Positions 23,893 to 32,176 are shown, counted from the first letter of the stretch. The stretch: DNA of 64,000 bases from Hymenobacter latericoloratus (GCF_014199535.1 NZ_JACHNV010000001.1:620001-684000), one strand, 5' to 3'. The notes: a model not told the origin generated them from the sequence alone. Numbers and translations: made by a program.

Positions 23893-26196
23893 CTACAGAA
23901 CCAGCAGGCCTTTTTCCCGGAGCAGCTGCCACCCCGGCGACAACAAAAACTGCTCCCAGGGTTGGGGCGCGCCAGAGGGGTAGGAGGCCGCCGCGTCTTT
24001 CAGCAGCACTTTGGTATCGTAGTCGGTGGTTAGGCTGGTGAGCAGCTCCTGCAGCCAGGGACCCAGCACGGCGGGTACTTTCACCTCGAGGTCCTCGGCC
24101 TGCTCATAAAATGTCAGGACGGCGCGCTGGCCTTTTTTGGCGGGCTCATAGCGCAGCTCAGGTGCGTTGCCCAGCCAGAACAGCCGGTTGTTGGGGCGGG
24201 AAGCATCGGGCTTGCCGGGCTCCTGCAGAGCCTGCTGAATCAGGTGGCGGGGCACGGTGGGCTTGGGCGTCCGGAAATCAAACCAGAAGCTGAGCGGCTC
24301 CTGCAGGGCTACCCCGTGCAGGTAGTTGTACAAGGCTTTGGTCAGGCCGGGGCCGAAAGCTTCGTGGTCGGTGCCCGTGGGGTCGTCGTGCCACAGGTCG
24401 TTCCAGGCAAACGGACCGGGCTCGGGGCCAATGGCGGCCACTTTATACTTAGCGGGGTTCTTCCCAACCGGCGAGTGGGCCGTCATGGAGAAGCGGTGCC
24501 AGTAGCCGCTCTGCACAATGCCCGCCTGAAACAGCTGCCGCACTACCTCCAAAGAGTCAATGGTTTCCTGGGTGGTTTGGGTGGGAAACCCGTACATCAG
24601 GTAGGCATGCACCATAATCCCGGCCTGGGTGAAGCCATCCGCCACGCGGGCTACCTGGGCAATGGTTACGCCTTTCTCCATGAGAGCCAGCAGCCGGTCG
24701 GAGGCTACTTCCAGGCCGCCGCTTACGGCAATGCAGCCGCTGGCGGCCAGCAGCCGGCACAGGTCGGGGCTGAAGGTTTTTTCGAAGCGGATGTTGCCCC
24801 ACCACGTAATATTTACCCGCCGCTTCAGGAGCTCAACGGCCAAGTCGCGCAGGGCCAGGGGCGGGGCGGCCTCGTCCACGAAGTGAAAGCCCGTTTGGCC
24901 GGTTTGGGCGATTATCTGCTCGATGCGGTCCACGAGCAAGGTAGCGGGAGCTGTTTCGTAGCGCGAAATATAGTCCAGTGTCACGTCGCAGAAGGAGCAG
25001 CGCTTCCAGTAGCAGCCGTGGGCTATGGTGAGCTTGTTCCAGCGCCCGTCGCTCCAAAGCCGGTGCATGGGGTTCAGCACCTCAATCACCGATAAATACT
25101 CCGTCAGGGGCAAATCGGAGTAGTCGGGCGTGCCGATTTCCGGGTGGGGAACATCCGGAAAGGGCTGGTTAATGTACTCCACCTCCCCGGCCGCATTGCG
25201 CCGGAACGTGCGTTGTAGGGGCGGGGCTTGCCCCCGCCCATCGTCGAACGGTAAGGCAAAGGACTCATCACGGAAATTCGACGTTGGGAAGCTACCTGTC
25301 GGCTGTTCTAGCGGCGCGTGGAGGTGGTGGGCAGGAACAAGCCCTGCCCCTACGTGTTCCAGCAGGCGCAGCCAGGGGCCTTCGCCGTCGTCCAGGGTCA
25401 GGTAATCGATGTAGTCGAAAAAGCGGGGCTCCCGGATGGTTCGCAGCTCGGTATTGGGGTAGCCACCGCCCATCAGGGTCAGGGTGCGGGGGCTAGTTTC
25501 CTTGATGCGCCCGGCCAGGCGCAGGGCGCCGTACAGATTGCCGGGGAAAGGCACCGTAAACCCGGCTACATCGGGCTGCACGCGGGCCACCAGCTCATCC
25601 AGCAGCTCCTGCAGCATCTGGTCCAGCAGGTTCGGCGGAGCCTGCAGGGCTTCGTGCAGCCCATCGAAGCTGGTAGCCGACATAGCCAGCTTCTCGGCGT
25701 AGCGCGAAAAGCCGAACTGCGGCCCCACGGTTTCCTTGATCAGGTCGCCGAGGTCTTCCAGATACAGCGTGGCCAGGTGCCGGGCCTGGTCGGTGAGGCC
25801 CATGGTGCCGAAGGCCGACTCCAGGTCGGCTACGTTATCAAAGCGGCCAGCCTCGGGCAGAAAGCGCGAGTGGCAGATGCGCGGGGCCAGGGTGTTGTCC
25901 TTGTTCTGCAGAAACCGGATGACGGGCCCAATGGTGCTCAGGTAGCTCTGCTTGAGGCGCACCATGCGGCGGGCATTGTCGCTCAACTCGAAACCCTCGG
26001 TTTCAATGGCCCAAAAAACGCGCGCTAGGCCTTCCTTCGAGAACAGCTTCAGCACCAGCTCCAGCCCCAGATCGGCCTGGGTTACGTGGTAGCCGCGCCC
26101 GCCCAGAAAGCCTTTCAGATAGGCCGTGGCCGGGTAGGGCGTATTCAGCTGGGTAAGCGGCGGGGTAACAAGCAGAATGCGAAGCGAAGAAGACAC
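23893..26196 (-). CDS. B12-binding-domain radical SAM protein
   Basis: 767 residues from GTG 26196; no ATG is available, GTG 26202 is an alternative, and the open frame reaches 26304. The N-terminal domain (LRILLVTPPLTQLNTPYPATAYLKGFL and VAGFTVPFPGNLYGALRLAGRIKE) resembles cobalamin-binding B12 domains. The radical SAM cluster motif is GCYWKRCSFCD, which is CX4CX2C instead of the usual CX3CX2C. SGGLEVASDRLLALMEKGVT fits the SAM-binding strands, and AYLMYGFPTQTTQETIDSL is typical of this group. Residues about 282-328 are encoded by a palindromic DNA element (25215-25353). It is ended by the small gap before the hydrolase gene, which is convergent. The product made is unknown. Confidence 0.8.
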   Translation of the reverse strand: MSSSLRILLVTPPLTQLNTPYPATAYLKGFLGGRGYHVTQADLGLELVLKLFSKEGLARVFWAIETEGFELSDNARRMVRLKQSYLSTIGPVIRFLQNKDNTLAPRICHSRFLPEAGRFDNVADLESAFGTMGLTDQARHLATLYLEDLGDLIKETVGPQFGFSRYAEKLAMSATSFDGLHEALQAPPNLLDQMLQELLDELVARVQPDVAGFTVPFPGNLYGALRLAGRIKETSPRTLTLMGGGYPNTELRTIREPRFFDYIDYLTLDDGEGPWLRLLEHVGAGLVPAHHLHAPLEQPTGSFPTSNFRDESFALPFDDGRGQAPPLQRTFRRNAAGEVEYINQPFPDVPHPEIGTPDYSDLPLTEYLSVIEVLNPMHRLWSDGRWNKLTIAHGCYWKRCSFCDVTLDYISRYETAPATLLVDRIEQIIAQTGQTGFHFVDEAAPPLALRDLAVELLKRRVNITWWGNIRFEKTFSPDLCRLLAASGCIAVSGGLEVASDRLLALMEKGVTIAQVARVADGFTQAGIMVHAYLMYGFPTQTTQETIDSLEVVRQLFQAGIVQSGYWHRFSMTAHSPVGKNPAKYKVAAIGPEPGPFAWNDLWHDDPTGTDHEAFGPGLTKALYNYLHGVALQEPLSFWFDFRTPKPTVPRHLIQQALQEPGKPDASRPNNRLFWLGNAPELRYEPAKKGQRAVLTFYEQAEDLEVKVPAVLGPWLQELLTSLTTDYDTKVLLKDAAASYPSGAPQPWEQFLLSPGWQLLREKGLLVL
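25215..25353. mobile_element. Palindromic MITE-like element inserted in frame in a coding gene
   Basis: Terminal inverted repeats of 25 bases (25215-25239 and 25329-25353) differ at only a few positions. The outer parts are GTAGGGGCGGGGCTTGC and the complement of GCAAGCCCTGCCCCTAC-type sequence. They flank 89 bases of unique sequence. The element has no transposase gene. It lies inside the radical SAM gene without breaking the frame and encodes a low-complexity stretch (VGAGLVPAHHLHAPLEQ onward) between two well-conserved blocks. No clear target-site duplication is seen. Confidence 0.8.
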
Positions 26197-26307
26197 GGGC
26201 ACTGGGTCAGAAGAACCACAAAGATACGGCGGTTTAACCCGCGGCCCGCCGGCTCCGTTCCCCGGCGCCTTTCTTGCCAGCCGTTTTCCTACCCCCCTAA
26301 ACACGCC

Positions 26308-26343
26308 AAAGCCCCGAAGTGCCGGTGGCAGCTTCGGGGCTTT
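26308..26343. terminator. Bidirectional hairpin terminator
   Basis: A perfect 12-base-pair stem (AAAGCCCCGAAG at 26308-26319 with 26332-26343). It lies after the AraC gene on the minus strand and before the radical SAM gene, so it ends the AraC transcript. Confidence 0.8.
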
Positions 26344-26363
26344 GAGAGATAAGCAAGCGTGGG

Positions 26364-26936
26364 TTACGCCAGCTGGTCCAGGGAGAGGCGCTTGGGCATC
26401 AGGTCGCGGCGGAATTCGCTGACGGAGCGGCCCGTTACCTGCCGGAACTGATTGCTCAGGTGCTGGCCGGAACTGTAGCGCATCTGCTCGGCAATTTCGC
26501 TCAGCGTCATTTCATTGTAGCTCAGCATTTCCTTTACGCGCTCAATTTTCAGGCGGATCAGGTACTTCTCAATGGTCAGGTTGGCCGTGCGCGAAAACAC
26601 CTTGCTCAGGTGCGAGTAGGTAGCGGCAAACCGGTCGGTGAGGAAAGCGGAGGTAGTCAGGGGCATGCGCGCCGTGCGCAGGTGCTCCAGGTACTCGACC
26701 AGGGCGCTCTTGATTTGCTCCGTTAGCTGGTCGGCGCGGCCCATCAGTACATCAAAGCCGGCTTCGCGCAGCAGCGGAGCTACGGAGGCCGGATCGGCCG
26801 GCGTGCTGTGGTCGAGTTGGGCCTGGCCCAGCGTAACGTCGGTGGGGCGGTAGCCCGCTTGCTCAAGAAGGCTGCGCACGGCTTCGATGCAACGTGGGCA
26901 AACCATATTTTTGATGTGGAGGAGCGTCGTTTTCAC
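26364..26936 (-). CDS. AraC-family regulator with N-terminal HMA-like metal-binding motif
   Basis: 190 residues from GTG 26936. The first 65 residues look like a heavy-metal-associated (HMA) domain: HIKNMVCPRCIEAVRSLLEQAG with a CxxC at 13 and 16, followed by VTLGQAQLDHST. Residues about 95-185 are an AraC-type DNA-binding domain (LTIEKYLIRLKIERVKEML, LTLSEIAEQMRYSSGQHLSNQFRQVTGRS). The GTG overlaps the stop codon of the upstream membrane-protein gene by four bases (GTGA), so the two are translationally coupled. A copper- or other metal-responsive activator is the simplest idea; this is inference from the motif. The transcript ends at 26308-26343. Confidence 0.82.
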   Translation of the reverse strand: MKTTLLHIKNMVCPRCIEAVRSLLEQAGYRPTDVTLGQAQLDHSTPADPASVAPLLREAGFDVLMGRADQLTEQIKSALVEYLEHLRTARMPLTTSAFLTDRFAATYSHLSKVFSRTANLTIEKYLIRLKIERVKEMLSYNEMTLSEIAEQMRYSSGQHLSNQFRQVTGRSVSEFRRDLMPKRLSLDQLA

Positions 26937-27286
26937 GGTTGTTGGGTTGAGTTCAGCCGCGTTGCGGTTCGCGTGGGTTTACGGGTAGAAGCCGGGTTTG
27001 GGTTGGGCCGCGGACGCCGCACGGGTTCCACGGGGTGTTCTGCCCATGCTTTTCCAAACCAGTTGGCGGCCGCCCAGTTCACAAAGGGAACAACCCCCAG
27101 AAATGTTACGGCCAGCAAGGAGAAAAATACGAAAAAAGCACCGAAGAGTCGGCCAAAGAAGGAGTCCTGCACCCCAAACAGGTAGGTTACCAGAGTCAGG
27201 GCCAGCAGAAAGCTTATTCCGGCCAGGATGATAACCCGCCGCAAAGGGGCTTTGGAAGTGACAAGCTGAAAAGCAGAACGGTTCAT
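26933..27286 (-). CDS. Small two-segment membrane protein, hypothetical
   Basis: 117 residues. Two membrane segments at about 18-39 (VIILAGISFLLALTLVTYLFGV) and 46-68 (LFGAFFVFFSLLAVTFLGVVPFV) are followed by a Pro/Arg/Thr-rich cytoplasmic or periplasmic tail (PVRRPRPNPNPASTRKPTR). No family recognised. Its stop overlaps the AraC-type gene start by four bases, so it is the first gene of that operon. A role in metal sensing or transport is possible only by association. Confidence 0.68.
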   Translation of the reverse strand: MNRSAFQLVTSKAPLRRVIILAGISFLLALTLVTYLFGVQDSFFGRLFGAFFVFFSLLAVTFLGVVPFVNWAAANWFGKAWAEHPVEPVRRPRPNPNPASTRKPTRTATRLNSTQQP

Positions 27287-27516
27287 GGCGACGAGGACAG
27301 GAGGACAAATATAAAGGTCTGTCCTATTCAGCGGCCACTGGAGTTCAGGGCACGGGCAGCAGTCAGGAGTAGCAACAAAGCATAGCGGCTGAAGTTGGTT
27401 GTGGTGGTAGAACAGGGCGGTAGAAGCGGGGAAATCATGATACGTAAAAACCAGCGGCGCGGTCAGCCGTACAGGCCAAAATACTACACGTCTTTCTACT
27501 CTACCCTACCAAGCAC

Positions 27517-27795
27517 ATGAAAACTTCTGTTTTTCCGCGCATTATAGCCGCCGCGGCCCTGTTGGCCGGCTCTCTTACCGCCTGCAATACCGGCTCCGAG
27601 GCCGGCGACACCAACGTGGAGCGCGGCGCCGCCAAAGACCTGGGCATGGATACCAATATGCCCGGCCAGAACCTCGCCGCCGATTCTGCCACCTCCGGCA
27701 TGAACCGCGACACCATGAAGACGCCAACCGGCCGGCAAGTGTACGAAGAAGGAGCCGACCGTAAAGACCGCAACAACGACGGCCTAGCCGACTAG
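27517..27795 (+). CDS. Small acidic lipoprotein, hypothetical
   Basis: 92 residues. The signal (IIAAAALLAGSLTAC) ends in a lipobox with Cys at residue 24. The mature part is small, polar and Asp/Met/Asn-rich (DLGMDTNMPGQNLAADSATSGMNRDTM) and ends in DRKDRNNDGLAD, a Ca-binding-like DxDxD/N pattern. It has no known family. A strong terminator follows at 27813. The 230 bases upstream (27287-27516) hold its promoter; I see no clear -7 consensus there. Confidence 0.72.
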   Translation: MKTSVFPRIIAAAALLAGSLTACNTGSEAGDTNVERGAAKDLGMDTNMPGQNLAADSATSGMNRDTMKTPTGRQVYEEGADRKDRNNDGLAD

Positions 27796-27812
27796 CTCGG
27801 TAGTTGTCCTTA

Positions 27813-27858
27813 AACGCAACACCGCCGGCTCCTGCACAGGAACCGGCGGTGTTGCGTT
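27813..27858. terminator. Bidirectional hairpin terminator
   Basis: A perfect 16-base-pair stem (27813-27828 with 27843-27858; arm AACGCAACACCGCCGG) with a 14-base loop lies between the convergent small lipoprotein and BtuG-like genes. Confidence 0.88.
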
Positions 27859-27883
27859 CAGGTAGGAAATCTGTGCTGGTGGT

Positions 27884-28975
27884 TTAATAGAATACGAAGC
27901 TGCTCGGGCCGATTCCAACCGTAAACGAGTCGAGGGCGGCACCCGTGCTGCGGTAGCGAATCACTTTGTCAGCGGCCGTAAATGAGCCGATGCCGCCGTA
28001 AATAGTGTTGTCCTGCGGATCGACCCCAAGTCCGTAGAAGCTTCGCCGAATGAGGGGAGTAGTGGGCAGTTGTGCCTCATTGATGCCTACCGTGTACACG
28101 CCGCCTCGGTAGGTGTAGTACAGCTGGTCTTTAGGCCCGTTAATGGTGAGGTCGCCGGGTGAGCTGGTGTTGGAATCCACCTGCCGGGTTTGGGCCGTTA
28201 ATTGGCCGGGTGCAATCACCGACAGGCTGCCTTTGGTGGTTTTCGTGTAGTCGATGGCCGTATAATCAGCGTTGTACACTACTTTCCCGCCACTGAGCAC
28301 CCACACGTTGCCGTTGCGGTCAGTTACAGCGCTGCCCGGCGAATCGCCCACGGGAACGGTGCCTTCAATAGCATCCGTAGTGGTGTTGATAACCGTCACG
28401 CTGCTCTCGCCACTGTTGGTTACGTAGAGGCGGTTGCCTGACACCGTCATGCGCTCGGGCTGCGCGCCTACCGCAATAGTGCGGGTTACTTGGTTTGTCT
28501 TCAGATTCACTACGGAAACCTGTCCGGCCCCACCATAGGCTACCGTTTCGGTTATGTAACCCTTATCCGAAGAGACGGCTACGAAGTAGCGCGGTAGCTG
28601 TAAGTTGCTGATAGTGGCTTTCGACTTGAATTTAGCCAGAGATACTACCTCAAGCTTGTTGCTATTGTTCACCACAATGTAGCCGAGCGAGTCCTGCACA
28701 GCCATGCTTTGCGCTACATCGCCCAGGGCGCGGCCGTTGGCAGTGCTGAAGAGGGTTGGGCTGGTAACCGAACTGCTGGCTTTGTTGAATAAACTGATGT
28801 CGGCGTTAGCCCGGCGGAAGTTACCTTCATTCACCACAAACACACTGCGGGTAACAACGGGTGTTTCGGTAGGCTCAGGGTCGTTGCTGGGGTCGCAGCT
28901 CAGCAGGCCAAGGGCGGCAGCGCTGCCCAACAGCACCCGGAAGGGTAAGTTGGCGGAAGTAGGAAATAGCTTCAT
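27884..28975 (-). CDS. BtuG-like beta-propeller lipoprotein (cobalamin capture)
   Basis: 363 residues. The signal ends in a lipobox (LLSC at residues 24-27). The mature part is a YncE/DUF5074-like propeller made of repeats such as VSVVNLKTNQVTRTIAVGAQPERM, LYVTNSGESSVTVINTTTDAI and GTVPVGDSPGSAVTDRNGNVW. It lies 31 bases downstream of the BtuB-like receptor, in the same riboswitch-controlled operon. In Bacteroides, BtuG is a surface propeller lipoprotein that binds vitamin B12 very tightly and passes it to BtuB. The context and fold support the same role here. The protein starts at ATG 28975. Confidence 0.82.
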   Translation of the reverse strand: MKLFPTSANLPFRVLLGSAAALGLLSCDPSNDPEPTETPVVTRSVFVVNEGNFRRANADISLFNKASSSVTSPTLFSTANGRALGDVAQSMAVQDSLGYIVVNNSNKLEVVSLAKFKSKATISNLQLPRYFVAVSSDKGYITETVAYGGAGQVSVVNLKTNQVTRTIAVGAQPERMTVSGNRLYVTNSGESSVTVINTTTDAIEGTVPVGDSPGSAVTDRNGNVWVLSGGKVVYNADYTAIDYTKTTKGSLSVIAPGQLTAQTRQVDSNTSSPGDLTINGPKDQLYYTYRGGVYTVGINEAQLPTTPLIRRSFYGLGVDPQDNTIYGGIGSFTAADKVIRYRSTGAALDSFTVGIGPSSFVFY

Positions 28976-29006
28976 AAAAAAGGGTTGAGAAAGAAAAGAT
29001 GGCAGG

Positions 29007-30965
29007 TTAGCGCCACAGTACCCGTAAGCTCAGCAGGCCATTGCGGAGCGGCATGGCACTGTTCTGGTAGCTTTGGTAGCTGCGGTTGGTGAGGTTGTAG
29101 CCTTGGGCCAGTACCAGCAATTTCCAGGTCGGACCCATGGCCACCGTGCGGCCCACCGTGGCGTTCAGCAGCAGGTAGGAGGGCAGGAAACTGGTGGCTG
29201 AGGCATCGGTGTAGCGGTAGCCGGTAAAGTTCAGGGTAGTGCTGAGCTGCCAGCCGCGCCACAGGTGGTCGGTGCTGAAGGCTGCCGTATGCAGGGGCGT
29301 GAACGGCAGCTGGCGGCCAACAGGGTCAGAGTCGGCGGCGGTGCCTTTCGTCTTTTCGGAATGGGTGAAGGCGTACGACGCCCGCGCCGTGAGCTGGTAA
29401 GCTCCCGGCTGCCAGCCTAGCTGCGTACTGGCCTCCAGACCCTGAGCCCGCACCTGCCGCAGGTTGCGGGGCGACCAGTAGGTAGCGCCCGGCGTCCACT
29501 GCACCCAGTTATCGACGAGCTGTCGGTAGCCCGTCAGCTCGGTTTGCAGGCGCAGGTGGGCCGGCGCCAGGGTCAGCACATGCGCTACCCCGCCTTCGTA
29601 GCCCAACCCGTGTTCGGGTAGCAGATCGGGGTTACCACCGGGGCGCCAGTACCGCTCATTTAAAGTGGGTGCCCGGTAGCTGCGCGAGGCGCTGGCCTTC
29701 AGGCTGATGGTCTGCTGAGGTGTTTGCAGCGCTACCCACTCGGCGCCGGCCGTGGGCGTGAGGGGGGGCTGGCGGCCCGGGAGCAGGGCCTGGCGCGTGT
29801 TCAGGGACAAACGCAGCCGGGGCTGCGGGTCGTAGCGCAGCAGGGCAAAGCCGGAAAAGCGGTTCTCGGTGCGCGGCCGGGTGCCGTAGCCATCTACCTG
29901 GGCCGCAAAGTGCTGGGCCTCGCCGCCTACCCGCAACGAAGCGTTGGAAGCGAAGCGCCACGTATGCTCGGCCTGGGCCTGGGTGGTGCGCACCCGCGAC
30001 TCGCTGAGCCCGCTCACATCGTCGCGGTAGTTAATGATGTCTTCGAACCAGGCAACCCGCGCTGCCCATTCGTGGCGCGAGCTGACGTGGCGGTAGCCGG
30101 CCATAAGGCGGCGGCTCTGGTCTCGCTCTTCAGCGTTCGTGTTGTTGGTGCCAATACCGGGCTGAATCTGTCGGTCAGCGTCTGTCAGCCAAACCGCGGC
30201 CGTTAGCTCCCCACGCTGACCCAGGCGTAAGATCAGGTCCTGGGAGAGGCTGGCTTGCTGCAGGGCGGCATGTTGCTGCCGGCGGCGCACGCGGCCGGTG
30301 CCAGCCTGCTCGTAATACGTAAAATCGTTTTGGGCCTGGCGATAAAGCAGGCTGGTGCGCAAGGCCAGTTTCTGGTTGCTGAAGCTAGCCTCCAGGTTTC
30401 CCGCTCGCAACCCAAAGCTGCCGTAATCGGTTTGCACGCTTCCGCGCCAGCCGGCCCCCCACCGTGGCGGAGAGGAAAGCAGCAGTGTGCCGCCCACGGC
30501 ACCGTTGCCGTAGGTTGCGCTGGCTGGCCCCGGCTGAATATCTACCTGCGTGGTGCCGCTAATGGTAAGCAAAGCAAAATCGGCCTCGCCCAGGGAAGGC
30601 AGGTTGATGTTGAAGCCGTTCCAGAGCACGGCCGTATGCCGGGCCGAAGTACCCCGCATGGTAATAGAAGCCAACTGCCCCGGACCGTAATTCTTCAGGT
30701 GGAGCGCCGTGCGGGCGCTCAGCACATCAGCCAGCGTGCCGGTGCGGTAAGTGGTCAGGGCCAGCGAATCGAGAGTGAAGCGGCGGCTGCCCACGGCAAA
30801 CCTGTCGGGGCGTAGGCCGGGCACCCGCACCGATGGCAGGTTTTGGGTGCGGATGGAGTCGGGAGCCGGCAACCCCAATTGGGCGGCTGCCGGGAAGGAA
30901 GCGGTAGCGGCTAAGGCCACGCCCAGAAACTGCGGGAAATTCCGCAGGCAGGAAACAAAACGCAT
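29007..30965 (-). CDS. btuB: BtuB-like TonB-dependent receptor for cobalamin
   Basis: 652 residues from ATG 30965; an upstream TTG (30977) is less likely. The signal peptide is MRFVSCLRNFPQFLGVALA onward, cleaved near AAAQ. The plug includes LADVLSARTALHLKNYGPGQ, ITMRGTSARHTAVLWNGFNIN and QVDIQPGPASATYGNGAVGG, typical of TonB plugs. The barrel follows to a C-terminal end in LLSLRVLWR. The length is near the 600-700 of BtuB-type receptors. A cobalamin riboswitch lies upstream and a BtuG-like lipoprotein follows in the operon. Together they make B12 or another corrinoid the likely ligand, taken up across the outer membrane with TonB energy. Confidence 0.88.
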   Translation of the reverse strand: MRFVSCLRNFPQFLGVALAATASFPAAAQLGLPAPDSIRTQNLPSVRVPGLRPDRFAVGSRRFTLDSLALTTYRTGTLADVLSARTALHLKNYGPGQLASITMRGTSARHTAVLWNGFNINLPSLGEADFALLTISGTTQVDIQPGPASATYGNGAVGGTLLLSSPPRWGAGWRGSVQTDYGSFGLRAGNLEASFSNQKLALRTSLLYRQAQNDFTYYEQAGTGRVRRRQQHAALQQASLSQDLILRLGQRGELTAAVWLTDADRQIQPGIGTNNTNAEERDQSRRLMAGYRHVSSRHEWAARVAWFEDIINYRDDVSGLSESRVRTTQAQAEHTWRFASNASLRVGGEAQHFAAQVDGYGTRPRTENRFSGFALLRYDPQPRLRLSLNTRQALLPGRQPPLTPTAGAEWVALQTPQQTISLKASASRSYRAPTLNERYWRPGGNPDLLPEHGLGYEGGVAHVLTLAPAHLRLQTELTGYRQLVDNWVQWTPGATYWSPRNLRQVRAQGLEASTQLGWQPGAYQLTARASYAFTHSEKTKGTAADSDPVGRQLPFTPLHTAAFSTDHLWRGWQLSTTLNFTGYRYTDASATSFLPSYLLLNATVGRTVAMGPTWKLLVLAQGYNLTNRSYQSYQNSAMPLRNGLLSLRVLWR

Positions 30966-31149
30966 CTTCCGAACCAAATTTTCGCAATCGAAAAATTCAG
31001 TTCAAAACCCCGGAAACCGAGCAGCCGCCAAACGACTACCCCTTCCCCGAAGCCGAGGCCGAAAACAGATGATAATTCTGCGCCGCCGAAGCGCCGCCAC
31101 TGCATTCGTTCTCCGCCCTTCCTCCGCAGGCGCTGAACATAGGAAATGC

Positions 31150-31341
31150 AAAGGCAGGTCTCCTGGCTTGCTCCGGGCGCGTCGCCTTCCCATTTCTCCG
31201 GCCTGCCGCAGCAATGCCTTCCTTGAAACAGTGGCCGGTGATGACGCGCCGACTCCTGAAGCGTACAGTTGCGGGGACAGCTCCGGATTTTAACCGGATT
31301 CCCTTTTCAGCCTCGCCCCGCAATCAGGGTCCGGCCACCTT
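31150..31341 (-). ncRNA. Cobalamin riboswitch (AdoCbl class)
   Basis: Read on the minus strand, the segment has the core features of the cobalamin riboswitch: AAAAGGGAATCCGG, then GCTGTCCCCGCAACTGT, GCCACTG near 31225-31235, GGGAAGGCG, and the B12 box AGCCAGGAGACCTGCCT (31168-31152). The 3' end lies about 185 bases before the BtuB-like ATG (30965). High cobalamin should reduce expression of the receptor operon. A small hairpin (30976-30997) just upstream of the ATG could be the expression platform, but I am not sure how the switch acts here. Confidence 0.95.
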
Positions 31342-31485
31342 TACGGGGCAAAGGTAAGGCAAAATGAGGAAGAAGCCAGACGTTGGCAACTTACGGGAAG
31401 GACAACAGGGGAGGGCCGAGGACGTCGGGCCCGCAACCTTCCCGCGGCAATTGGGTACCATCTGGCGCCTACCCTTTCCTTCTGC

Positions 31486-32085
31486 ATGAAACTTCCCACC
31501 TCGTTTTACCGCCACCCCGACCCCGTTGCTATTGCCCGCGACCTGCTGGGCAACTACCTGTTTACCCGCATCAATGGTGTGCTCACTGGCGGCCGTGTGG
31601 TGGAAACCGAAGCCTACGCCCACCTGGGCGACCAAGCATGCCATTCCCACTTGGGCCGTTATACTGCCCGCACCAAGGTGATGTATGAGCCCGGCGGCGT
31701 AGCCTACACGTACCTCATTTATGGCCGTTACGTGCTCTTTAACATCATCACCAACGAAGCCGGCAAGGCCGACGCGGTGCTGATCCGGGGACTGGAGCCC
31801 ACGGAGGGAATTCCGGAAATGCTGCTTCGGCGGGGCCTAGCGCGGGTGCAGCGCAACCTCACCGGCGGCCCCGGCCTGCTGACCCAGGCCCTGGGCATCA
31901 CCACGGCCCACTACGGCCTCGATGTAACTGGCAACACCATCTGGCTGGAAGACAGGGGGGAGCTAGTACCCGAAGCGGAAATCCTGGCCTCCCCGCGCGT
32001 GGGCATTGACTACGCCGGCGAAGACGCCGCGCTGCCCTGGCGCTTCCGCATCAAAAGCAGCCCCTGGACCAGTCCCGCGAAATAG
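31486..32085 (+). CDS. 3-methyladenine DNA glycosylase, AAG/MPG type
   Basis: 199 residues, the usual length. PDPVAIARDLLGNYL opens the family core. VVETEAYAHLGDQACHSHLG contains the catalytic Glu (ETEAY) and matches the MPG signature. The conserved YIxYGxYxxFN-like segment is present as YLIYGRYVLFNIITN, and GGPGLLTQALGI is the helix that follows. The enzyme removes alkylated bases such as 3-methyladenine and hypoxanthine, starting base excision repair. Divergent from the riboswitch-controlled operon, with the promoter in the 144 bases between. Convergent with the methyltransferase gene. Confidence 0.95.
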   Translation: MKLPTSFYRHPDPVAIARDLLGNYLFTRINGVLTGGRVVETEAYAHLGDQACHSHLGRYTARTKVMYEPGGVAYTYLIYGRYVLFNIITNEAGKADAVLIRGLEPTEGIPEMLLRRGLARVQRNLTGGPGLLTQALGITTAHYGLDVTGNTIWLEDRGELVPEAEILASPRVGIDYAGEDAALPWRFRIKSSPWTSPAK

Positions 32086-32087
32086 TG

Positions 32088-32169
32088 ATGAGGTGAAGAG
32101 GTAATGAGGTAAATGGTAGCACGGCTTCTGTCACTTGCTACCACTTACCTCATTACCTCTTCACCTCGT
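32088..32169. terminator. Long purine/pyrimidine hairpin between convergent genes
   Basis: Arms of about 34 bases (32088-32121 and 32136-32169) are reverse complements with two mismatches. The left arm has GAGGTGAAGAGGTAATGAGG. A 14-base loop separates them. It lies between the convergent mpg and methyltransferase genes and so probably works as a bidirectional terminator. Its composition (GAGGTGA/GGTAATGAGG units) is unlike the GC-rich terminators elsewhere here. Confidence 0.75.
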
Positions 32170-32176
32170 TACTTTA

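Noticed and set aside
24244..25095. 283-residue open frame opposite the radical SAM gene
   Set aside because: Its amino acid content is that of an antisense shadow, while the minus-strand frame has clear family motifs.
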